This document shows, one piece after another, positions 53,253 to 62,914 of a stretch of DNA of 64,000 nucleotides (its first letter is position 1; every line of letters begins with the position of its first letter). Source of the DNA: Viola odorata. Lineage: Eukaryota; Streptophyta; Magnoliopsida; Malpighiales; Violaceae. The notes beneath the pieces were generated by a model. The model had not been told where the DNA came from. It did no database searches and saw only the letters and a list, made by a program, of their open reading frames with translations. The DNA is taken from contig OY829541.1 in the NCBI GenBank assembly GCA_963691705.1, positions 35,538,719 to 35,602,718 of the forward strand, given 5' to 3'. The position numbers and the translations under genes were made by a program.

Positions 53253-54063
53253 ATGGTATTTAGATTTTTCACCACTGTGCAGTACGCATACTTTAATCCA
53301 CAACCTTTCATCTCTCCCTCTGTCACTTTTTTTCTTTCTTTAAACCTTTTATTCACTCGCTTCCTCCTCAAGCGAATAGATAAGTACGTAGGAATGTCCA
53401 TGGAGAGAGAGGGTAAGTCAGGTTTCTCGGGTGGGGAAGAGTCAGGACGTGTCATTTCTGAGGGTCTGGTGCTGGAAAATCTGGTAGAGCTTAATTGTTT
53501 TTTTCTGCTCGGGAAAATATTTAGGGATCGGGGGCTTAGCTCGGGGGGCGCTGGGGTATTTATCAATCATATGTGGGCTTTGTGGTGCCTACTGGGGGAG
53601 ATGCAGGTCTCGACAATAGCATCGAACCTATTCTTGTTTCAGTTTGAATTGGAGGCTGATTTGGAACGGGTGCTCGATCAGACCCCTTGGCTGTGGAACC
53701 GGAACTTAGTGGTGCTCAATCATTTGTCTCTGTGGACGAAGAGGATCTCAGGCAATTTAGGGGTTGGGTGAAAGCACCGGTCTCGATCAATGTGGAACGT
53801 CCCCTAGTGACTGAGGTAAAAATTTTAAACTCGTTGGGTAGAGAAATCGTAATTATTGTTGAATACGAAAGATTACCCAATGTATGCTATTTCTGTGGTG
53901 TATTGGGGCTTGTCCATCAGAACTGCAAGTCCCGCTTTGGTTCGGATCCTCTTGGGAAAGAACCTCTCCCTTATTGTCGCACCCGGAAAATAAAAAAAAA
54001 TCGCGAGTATACGACGAATCTGAGACCTTACGATGCTCGGCGTAAAAGGACGCCTCGCAACAT
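53253..54063 (+). pseudogene. LINE ORF1-like fragment (DUF4283 and CCHC knuckle)
   Basis: From 53400: a DUF4283-like domain (NLVELNCFFLLGKIFRDRG ... SNLFLFQFELEADLERVLDQTPWLWNRNLVVL). After a frameshift near 53695 comes WVKAPVSINVERPLV and a knuckle CYFCGVLGLVHQNC (about 53884). This is the pattern of plant L1-type LINE ORF1 proteins, which bind element RNA. It is cut at about 54063; no endonuclease or RT is present. Confidence 0.82.
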
Positions 54064-54591
54064 GCAATGAAGTCGCCACCCTATTTTCTAAGGTTTAGGG
54101 AACCTATATCTCATGGCATAAAAAAATAAAAAATAAGGCACAATTGGTCTAAACCAAAGAACGAAGGTTCGAGGTAGTATTATGGACTCGGGAAGGTGTT
54201 AGGCACCCGAGTCACATCCTTAAAAAGGTTATCGGTTATAAAGGTGTTTGGAAAACATTTTTGACATAAAAACGAGTAAGTAACCGGAAGGTGTCGTCCA
54301 ATCCCGCGCACGGAAACGCGCCACTTTTCAATCGTTTATGGAGTAAATGATCGCAAATTGTCAACGAAATCCTGTTACGAAGATTGGGCAACCTTTCGGT
54401 CACTTAAACATTTTCGACACACGATCTGGGCCCTCAAAGGTGACGTCGCATCTTAGCATTTTCGTAGGGACATTGTTATTTTCGATCGGGACTGAAGGAC
54501 GGGGTTACCGTTTGTTCGTATGCTAGAGCGGACGTTCCCCCCTTTTTATCATCGGACCATGCATGATTATTTATTTACTCCGTGGTCCTAT
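54064..54591 (+). other. Noncoding repeat, left of young element
   Basis: Begins gaagtcgccaccctatttt and contains gggaaggtgttaggcaccc, phrases I associate with widespread plant noncoding retroelement sequences (from general knowledge, not proven here). It continues at 58281 on the other side of the young insertion. Confidence 0.45.
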
Positions 54592-55108
54592 TGATAACAA
54601 TTGATATACCCCCAGGGCATTTTAGTCCGGGCAGGGGGTGCGTCATCTTCAGCTACTGTAGGGCCCGCCTGGCCTCTTGCTAGTCCTGCTACCGGGGGGT
54701 GGTCGACGTCAGCGGGGGGGGCCCATCCAACACGATATGGCGCTTATTCCCACACCCGGTACGCCATAAGTATTGACATCCCAAGACAGCACTCAAGCGG
54801 CATCTACTCAGCGTTACCCCATGGCCCCAAGCGGCACCTATTAAAGATGACGCCTTCCTACCAAATCTCCTATAAATACCCCCTCCTAGGTAGAAAAGGA
54901 GGAGGACTCTCTCTCTCTACTCTCTCTCACTACTACTCCTACATACCCCTTATATTTCGCTACTTATACTGACTTGATCGTCGGAGTACCTGCGCCGGGG
55001 ACCCCCTCCGGCGCCTTGCAGGTGTAGCGGCGGCGAGGACCACCCCCTCAGAGGTGAATATCGCCAAGATTCTTCCTACCCCGGGTATAATCGAATCATA
55101 TTTTATCA
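54592..55108 (+). repeat. 5' LTR of young element
   Basis: TGATAACAATTGATATACC ... TTTTATCA. TATA at 54871-54878; GC-rich hairpin GCGCCGG/CCGGCGC near 54993-55015. Confidence 0.95.
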
Positions 55109-55110
55109 AA

Positions 55111-55128
55111 TGGTGCTTTCGTTGAGAG
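55111..55128 (+). other. Primer-binding site of young element
   Basis: TGGTGCTTTCGTTGAGAG, two bases after the LTR. The TGG start fits a tRNA CCA end. The tRNA is not assigned. Confidence 0.75.
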
Positions 55129-55534
55129 TATTTAGATCGTCAAGTGAGTTCCTTGAGATCTGAAGGCTCTCCTCTCCATATACATGTTTATTATTTTCCA
55201 TTGCCGCCGCTGGTTTTTCTGGTAATGGGTTCACCATGTGGTTTTAGCCTGGATCCGATGATATGAGTTTGAATGGTCATTCTATTGTTAGAAGGCAAAA
55301 AGATCAGATCTGGAAAATGGGGATCCAAGAATTTATTGTTATTTGTTCAAAAGAAAAACCAGATCTGAAAAAAAAAAAAAAAAGAAAGAAAAAGAGGGAG
55401 AGAAGTCATGATTATCTTCGTCAAAATCAAGATCTCTGCCAAGGATCATTTTACTTTTGGAAAATGGGTTTTGAATTTAGAGATCCATCCTCATTTCTTC
55501 AACCTGAGGCGGCCAATCACTACCGAGTATGATT

Positions 55535-55702
55535 ATGGAACAAATCATCTTGTTGTGCTCACTGTCATTAATTATCTTCTCATTTGATTTTACTTGGATC
55601 ATCATCATCTTGTTTGAGGCACGTACTCCGATAGCAAATGTTGCTGGAAAGGAGAAGATGAATAGTAAGTTGTGCCAAATTAATTATAATGGCAATTTGT
55701 GA
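55535..55702 (+). CDS. Possible 55-aa membrane peptide inside young element
   Basis: MEQIILLCSLSLIIFSFDFT followed by WIIIILFEAR and a hydrophilic tail to the stop at 55700. The first about 28 residues form a hydrophobic segment long enough for a membrane span. No relative in the other Tat copies, so it could be captured host sequence or chance. Confidence 0.2.
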   Translation: MEQIILLCSLSLIIFSFDFTWIIIILFEARTPIANVAGKEKMNSKLCQINYNGNL

Positions 55703-55754
55703 AGCAATCATATATATTTTAAAGCATGACATGTGAGCTTCTGGGAAAAAGACG

Positions 55755-55968
55755 AAACCGTGATAGGGGCTTCCTCCGTGATAGGAGCTTCCTCCGTGTT
55801 ATGAGCTTCCTCCGTGATAGGGGCTGCCTCCGTGATAGGGGCTTCCTCCGTGATAGGAGCTTCCTCCGTGTTAGGAGCTTCCTCCGTGTTATGAGCTTCC
55901 TCAGCGATAAGAGCTTCCTCCGTGGTAGGAGCTTCCTCCGTGTTATCAGCTGCCTCAGCGTTAGCTGA
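55755..55968 (+). repeat. 18-bp tandem array in young element
   Basis: About eleven units of the type cttcctccgtgataggag. Read on the minus strand they code a repeated six-residue motif (TEEAPI and variants), open over 98 codons (56004-55708). Confidence 0.8.
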
Positions 55969-56574
55969 AGTTTCCGCATATATTGAGTTTACGGAAAAAA
56001 TCATATCTTATTCATACGTGCTCGGAATTTCCTGGATAATAGCTCGATTTGAAGATAGTTTAAAGGGCTATAATTCTCATGAAGACATCTAAGTGAGATA
56101 TCGGCGTTTAGCAGGCACGATTGAGCCTCAAAGTGACGCCACTGATTGCAGCCTAGTCCTGCTTTATATCTGGTCATTTATCATGACGGTGGGTGAGATA
56201 AATGATAATTTAGAATATTATCTGGCGGGTGAATATCTACCCCGGATGAATATTGATATGACTTATCGGGTGAATATCTACCCCGTTTGAAGAGCCCTCA
56301 TAATGTCATGAGGTCAGTCTCTCATCACCGAAAAAGGTCTCCAACGACATGTCATTCTCCTTCGTAAAGGCAAGGAGTGGAGCGGGAATTAAACAACGGC
56401 CGAGTTCCTTGTTTATTCCCCTAAGGTATCGCTATCACCTTTAAGATTATCATTTTCCCCTTCTTAGAGGAAGCTAACCGAAGTTAGCAAACTCTGTTAC
56501 TATTAGTGTATTTGTACAGCTAACAATGCAGGTACTCAAGTGGAGTACAGATTGAAATCTTGGGGAATGTGAAA

Positions 56575-56775
56575 GCGTGCAATATTGCGGGTAGCTACGG
56601 CATAAAACCGCACAATTTGTAGGTGGCCTATAGTGTAAAGCCGCGTCAATATTGTAGGTAGCTCCGAGCAGCGTAAAACCACGAAAATATTGCAGGTAGC
56701 TATGGCGTAAAACCGCACAAATTGTAGGTAGCTTATGGCATAAAGTCGCGTCAATATTGCAGGCGGCTTACAGCA
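56575..56775 (+). repeat. Short tandem repeats shared with the 16.4-kb element
   Basis: Six units built on aggtagct ... gtaaaaccgcac, spaced 31-39 bp, homologous to 27625-27805. Confidence 0.75.
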
Positions 56776-57235
56776 AAGCTGGATCCAACGAGCTTGGATG
56801 GAAAAAGTGACATCAACAACACCCCGATATGCGCGGGTGAAAGCTTCTAAGGGTAACTAGTACTTGTCATTACATGTTATTTTTACTAACCTGGCAAGAC
56901 AACATTTGAGAATGCGCAGGAAAGTCGATGAAATAGCGAAGAGACTAACGCCCACAAAGGCAGCGAGATTACGCAAGAATTTATTACTGCCTACGGGGTA
57001 TCTTTTGTCATTAGCGAGGGAATACATTCTCAGTGATGGGAGCAATGGTACACCATCTTATTTGTGACATCTCCTTCCCAGTGCTGAAATGCGCATTCTT
57101 AGTCATGTCGCGATATCAAGAAGAATACCTTGTTATTATTATCTGCCCATGATTTGGCTGACTACATGGTGGTCTCGTGATGACACCATCTTCATCAGCA
57201 AGCTATGACATTGCTTTGCTACAGTGTTGCGTCAC

Positions 57236-57450
57236 CGTCAACGTTATCTGTTCGGGTTCACCGTCAGCGTTATCTGTTCGGGTTCACCGTCAGCGTTATC
57301 TATTCGGGTTCGCCGTCAGCGTTATCTGTTCGGGTTCGCCGTCAGCGTTATCTATTCAGGTTACCGTCAGCGTTATCTGTTCGGGTTCACCGTCAGCGTT
57401 ATCTGTTCGGGTTCGCCGTTAGCGTTATTAGTTCTGGCTTATCGCTAAAA
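57236..57450 (+). repeat. 26-bp tandem array in young element
   Basis: About eight units of cgttatctgttcgggttc plus accgtcag or gccgtcag (starts at 57242, 57268, 57294 and so on), degenerating after 57420. Confidence 0.85.
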
Positions 57451-57763
57451 TTATCAGTTCTGGTTTATGACCAGCGTTATCGCCACGACATCACCGCTAT
57501 CAACTTGGTCGACATCCTTTCTGTGGCCAATAGTTCTCGAAAGCGTTTGGTTCGCGTTGCCTGCTTTGCTGTCGTATATCTGGTACAAAGATACCGAGTT
57601 CTGATAGATATCGGGAATGAAAATACATTGCTTGAATGCCAGAAGAGTCAGAGAAACTCGAAAATCCTCATGAACCTACCGCGTCGTGAAGGAAATACTA
57701 CTCCTCTAGAAGTCGAGAATGAAGCCCTTGGTGAACACTCGGGCTCGTTTTCAGTTGGGCTTA

Positions 57764-58280
57764 TGATAACAATTGATATACCCCCAGGGCATTTTAGTCC
57801 GGGCAGGGGGTGCGTCATCTTCAGCTACTGTAGGGCCCGCCTGGCCTCTTGCTAGTCCTGCTACCGGGGGGTGGTCGACGTCAGCGGGGGGGCCCCATCC
57901 AACACGATATGGCGCTTATTCCCACACCCGGTACGCCATAAGTATTGACATCCCAAGACAGCACTCAAGCGGCATCTACTCAGCGTTACCCCATGGCCCC
58001 AAGCGGCACCTATTAAAGATGACGCCTTCCTACCAAATCTCCTATAAATACCCCCTCCTAGGTAGAAAAGGAGGAGGACTCTCTCTCTCTACTCTCTCTC
58101 ACTACTACTCCTACATACCCCTTATATTTCGCTACTTATACTGACTTGATCGTCGGAGTACCTGCGCCGGGGACCCCCTCCGGCGCCTTGCAGGTGTAGC
58201 GGCGGCGAGGACCACCCCCTCAGAGGTGAATATCGCCAAGATTCTTCCTACCCCGGGTATAATCGAATCATATTTTATCA
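57764..58280 (+). repeat. 3' LTR of young element
   Basis: 517 bp, identical to the 5' LTR except one base. TATA at 58043-58050. Followed by CCTAT. Confidence 0.95.
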
Positions 58281-60469
58281 CCTATCATGGATAAAACTAA
58301 CATCGTACCATTTTAATGAATGCAAATAACCATGTGGGATTGAAGCCACCATGCTCATATATCAACGCAAAACAATTAATTTCATGGCATAAACGTAAGT
58401 GATGTAAACACGTAAGCATGTGTGTTGATTTTATTTTCCAACAATTCTAAATATCATACATACAATTATGACAGTGGTTTTTAACATTTCTAAACAACAT
58501 GCATATAAGTAATTTTTGCGGAAAATATTGAATAAATAAAAGAGGCTAGAAAGCATACTTGCGTTGCGTGATCTTGATCTACCTTATAAAATGAAAGTAT
58601 TAGTAATAATTCAAATGAAAATAAATAAGAAACATTTATTTAATTTTAAACAAGTAAGCAATTAATTAAACATGGCCAAAGGAAACAAAACAATTTATTG
58701 CATACGGATATTTCATACGAATATTTGACATGAAAATAGAATGCGAAACTAACATACAAGTAATTTTATGGGATTTAAACATGGCGTAAATAAATCATTT
58801 AAAGCATGCAAGCATTTAATTAAAATAAAACATGGCATAAATAAATCAATTAAAGCATACAAGCATTTGATTAAAATAAAACACGGCATAAATAAATCAA
58901 TTAAAGCATACAAGCATTTGATTAAAATAAAACACGGCATAAATAAATCAATTAAAACATACAAGCATACGAATATTTGACGGAAAAAAGGTGGGTCCCG
59001 CATTTGAAATTTGGACATTAAAAAATGGGCTTGGCCTAAGCCAAGCCCAAGATTTAATTTAAAAGAAAGACAAAATGGGCTATGTTTAAAAAAGAAAGAA
59101 AAAAAGGGAACAGATGGGCTTGGCTTAAGCCAAGGCCCATCTGGGTTAAAAAAAACAAGGAAAGGGACGGGCTTGGCCCGTCACCTTTCTTGTTCAACGA
59201 AGAATAGCACTGTTCTTCTTCTTCCTTGCGCCGGCCCTACTGCCGGTGACAGGGAAGGTGGATCCGGCCACAAAACCCAAACAAAACGTCATCATGCACA
59301 GAGAAAGACACTACGACCAAAACCCAACAAAAATCAGATCATTCCATCCATAAATGAAGCTTAATTTGACGTTTGGACAAATAATGCGCATTAAAGCCAA
59401 AAATTCGAGATTAATTAATACAAGCAGCAGGCTTTTAAATTGAAGCAAGAGGAAAGATCGTAACTTGAAAGAGAAGGGTTTAAAACAGATTTGAGCAGTT
59501 GATTAAATGTTTAAGGCAAAAAATGAAAATTAGAGGAGAGAAGCTAAAGAGAGAAAGCTTGATAAACTTACAGTGCTTGTTTCCTTTGCTTGGGTTGATG
59601 TTGATGATGAGTGGGTGCGACAACCCGTAGGGTTTAGAGTGGGAATAGTGAGGTATTTATAGGAGGACGAACGTGGTGAGCAAGCCGTGACGCGGCTCGC
59701 TTGTGCGGTCGAGAACGAAAGTGGTGACGTCGATCTTCTTGTGCGGCTGTAACGCGAGGGGAGCACATGGGATGGTGACGAGGCTATTCTGGAAGCATGA
59801 CAAGGCTAGTTTCTCGAAGCTTCAAGATTTGGCTTGCTGGAGAAGAAAAATGCTTGCGTTTTGAAGAGAAAAGAGATGGGCTTTGTAATTTAAATAGAAG
59901 GCCGTTGGATGGCTGACTAAGGATTAGTCAACTAATCCACGGTCCAAGATTAAAAGGAAGGGAGGATTTTATTTAATTATTTACAGGTTCGATTCATTTA
60001 TTGCGATGAAATTGACAAAAAAAATCAGACGAAAGTACTACGTTGATGAGAAAAATATGTCGACCAAGATGATGCGAGCAAAATTTTAAGCTCAACTCTC
60101 TAAACGCATTTATTTTGACAAAGTGTCAAAAATCTCGTTCGGGATCCGATAACAGTAGAAAAGGTGAAAAATTAAAATGATGCGAAATGAAGCGAAATAT
60201 TAAACAAATAACCCACGACTAAAGAATCGACTGAATTTTATCGTAAACGATACTTTAAATGTGACAAGCGAAAAAGTTATGACGTAAGTCAAAATTTGGG
60301 TAGCAACAGTTGCCCCCTCTTTACTGTCTGGTCAAAAATGCAGTGTAACTGAAATTTTTGATGAGCAGTAAAGATGGTTGCCCCAAGTTTTTACCATGTG
60401 ATCTTGACTGCATCGTAACCTGCTGAAAGAGAAAAACGTAAGTTGCGGAAATATAAAGGCCATAGGGCA
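58281..60469. other. Noncoding repeat sequence, right of young element
   Basis: No supportable gene. A 51-bp array lies at 58770-58985. The stretch tgccccctctttactgtctg near 60311 is of a kind found in plant noncoding retroelements. Open stretches near 59011-59364 and 59530-59766 show no family features. Confidence 0.45.
58770..58985 (+). repeat. 51-bp tandem array, four units
   Basis: Unit landmarks atggcgtaaa or acggcataaa at 58781, 58832, 58883 and 58934, exact 51-bp spacing. A+T-rich. Confidence 0.88.
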
Positions 60470-61265
60470 AGGGTAGCACTCGAATGTCCATACGACTTTG
60501 ACAGAAATTTAAATGACGTAGGGCGAGGGTAGCACTCGCAGTCCATACGATTTGACAGAAAGTAAATGACGTAGGGCGAGGGTAGCACTCGCAGTCCATA
60601 CGATTTGACAGAAATTTAAATGACGTAGGGCGAGGGTAGCACTCGCAGTCTGTATGATTTGACAGAAAGTAAATGACGTAGGGCGAGGGTAGCACTCGCA
60701 GTCTGTACGATTTGACAGAAATTTAGATGACGTAGGGCGAGGGTAGCACTCGCAGTCCGTATGATTTGACAGAAATTTAAATGACGTAGAGCGAGGGTAG
60801 CACTCGCAGTCTGTACGATTTGACAGAAATTTAAATGACGTAGGGCGAGGGTAGCACTCGCAGTCCGTAAGATTTGACAGAAATTTAAATGACGTAGGGC
60901 GAGGGTAGCACTCGCAGTCCATACGATTTGACAGAAAGTAAATGACGTAGGGCGAGGGTAGCACTCGCAGTCCATACGATTTGACAGAAAGTAAATGACG
61001 TAGGGCGAGGGTAGCACTCGCAGTCCGTACGATTTGACAAAAATTTAGATGACGTAGGGCGAGGGTAGCACTCGCAGTCCGTACTATTTGACAGAAATTT
61101 AAATGATGTAAGGCGAGGCACTCGCAGTCCGTACGATTTGACAGAAATTTAAATGACGTAGGGCGAGGGTAGCACTCGCAGTCCATATGATTTGACAGAA
61201 AGTAAATGACATAGGGCGAGGGTAGCACTCGCAGTCCGTACGATTTGACAGAAATTTAAATGACG
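60470..61265 (+). repeat. 53/54-bp tandem array, about 15 units
   Basis: Each unit has gacgtagggcgagggtagca and ctcgcagtc, with spacing of 53 or 54 bp depending on gaaagtaaat versus gaaatttaaat. One short 50-bp interval occurs near 61105-61155. Open minus-strand frames across it are by-products of the period (54 is divisible by three). Confidence 0.92.
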
Positions 61266-62225
61266 TCACTCAATGAGGAGATAAATGTCATAAAGGAAAA
61301 ACGGGTCTTACCTCGGACTTACCTTGCGACCGGAAATGGAGGGTGGTTTGAAGCCACCGTATGAACTGAGTTGGAGAGTGGTTGAAAGCCATCACACTTG
61401 ATGGATGGGTGAGTTTTGACCGTGAGGGAGCGTGATCCGCCGCACGAAGTTGTTTGGGGAGTGGTAACGTACTCCATTCGAAGGTTTTTGGATTTCGAGG
61501 AGAATCCAAGACGAGGGTATTACAACGATTTCTTTATCGAAGACCCAATTTGTGGTGTGATTCCATCAAAGCGTATTTGTATCCTGCGAATAGAAGAAAA
61601 ACAAACACGAAAGCAGCAACAGATGGGAAGAGGAATGAGCAATTGATAATGTGAGAAATATCCTGTATTCCTACATTTAAATCTCGGCTTGCCCCCAAGT
61701 CTCTTTTTGGAATGAAAATGACCTCTTTGTTTTTTTAGAGAAAGTCAAATCAAGTATATTCTTCGAAAAATGTTCGTTCAGCTTTCGTTATATAAACATG
61801 ATTGATACAAGTCTAGATAACGTCTGCGTCTTGTTCAGGAAATAACGACCTTAGGAACAAGACTTTCCCATAACATGTAAACATAAGCAATTCTCACTAG
61901 ATATTAGTGTTTGCGCTCGCGCTCAGAAACAGGGCTATGTGTTTACACTCCTAAAAATGCAGCAAACATAGCACAAAATCAGATTTGCAATGTCAATCCG
62001 AGTGAATAAACTTCAATGAAGATGTACCTGCATGGGCCTGCTAATAATAAAAAGGACTTTGCGAGGGAGAAATAAAGGAGGAATTTTTATAAGAAAGTGT
62101 TGTGTTTGTTTCATTTTTTTTTTTTGTGAAAGGTTTTAATGAGTTTGTGCTCGGTGACTGATTTGTGATGAGGACAAATCGTGGTGAACGACGCTTGATG
62201 ATTTGGTCAAGGCAAAAAATGAAGT
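61266..62225. other. Noncoding sequence between two arrays
   Basis: I see no gene. It includes the phrase ggcttgcccccaagtctc near 61690, like that of the noncoding parts of plant LTR elements. Confidence 0.4.
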
Positions 62226-62850
62226 ATACAAGTTTTTTTTCATTCTAGCTAGGGACACTCTTCTTGTGATCGTCTCGATCAATTCTGATTGATGATTTCG
62301 TACTTGCTTTTGCTTCCATTGACTCGGGTTCTTCGAGATACCCTTTGTATACAAGTTTCTTCATCTTTTGCGAGGAACACTCTTCTTATGATCACCTTGA
62401 TCGATTCCGATTGATGATTTTTTCGTACTTGCTTTTGCTTCCATTGACTCGGGTTCTTTGAGATACCCTTTGTATAAAAGTTTCTTCATCTTTTGCGAGG
62501 AACACTCTTCTTATGATCACCTTGATCGATTCCGATTGATGATTTTTTCGTACTTGCTTCTGCTTCCATTGACTCGGGTTCTTTGAGATACCCTTTGTAT
62601 ACAACTTTCTTCATCTTTTGCGAGGAACACTCTTCTTATGATCACCTTGATCGATTCTGATTGATGATTTTTTCGTACTTGCTTTTGCTTCCATTGACTC
62701 GGGTTCTTTGAGATACCCTTTGTATACAAGTTTCTTCATCTTTTGCGAGGAACACTCTTCTTATGATCACCTTGATCGATTCCGATTGATGATTTTTTCG
62801 TACTTGCTTCTGCTTCCATTGGCTCGGGTTCTTCGAGATACCCTCTTTTG
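62226..62850 (+). repeat. 125-bp tandem array, about five units
   Basis: Landmark cttatgatcaccttgatc at 62385, 62510, 62635 and 62760 (exact 125 bp), with a diverged first unit at about 62263. The units are nearly identical. Confidence 0.92.
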
Positions 62851-62857
62851 AATCTTT

Positions 62858-62914
62858 CTCTTTTCTTTTTCTTTTTTCTTTTTCTTTTTTTTCTTTTTTT
62901 TTCTTTTTTTTTTT
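62858..62914 (+). repeat. Polypyrimidine (CTTTT) tract
   Basis: Run of C and T, mostly ctttt units, ending in a long T run. Confidence 0.9.

Larger units (their letters stand above)
54592..58280 (+). mobile_element. Young non-autonomous Tat-family LTR element, 3.7 kb
   Basis: Both LTRs are 517 bp and differ at one base in the G/C run (near 54720 versus 57893). Target duplication CCTAT at 54587-54591 and 58281-58285. Primer site at 55111. The 41-bp pre-LTR box is at 57723-57763. The interior (2.65 kb) has no gag or pol; it has two tandem arrays and the same short repeats (56575-56775) as the 16.4-kb element. It must have used proteins of an autonomous relative. Confidence 0.95.

Noticed and set aside
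57177..57855. Frames up to 216 codons with repeated RYLFGF and VICSGSP
   Set aside because: Product of the 26-bp array extending into the LTR; all three frames are open there for the same reason.
59011..59766. Frames of 78-117 codons in the noncoding repeat
   Set aside because: Lys- and Ser-rich with no domain, no homologue in the window, no clear promoter.
60321..61228. Long minus-strand frames (up to 239 codons) rich in SPYVIYFLSN-like repeats
   Set aside because: They are read-through of the 53/54-bp tandem array; no start context, domain or independent copy.
60470..62850. Regular repeats that could suggest CRISPR
   Set aside because: Units are contiguous without unique spacers, the window is a plant nuclear genome, and no cas gene is present.
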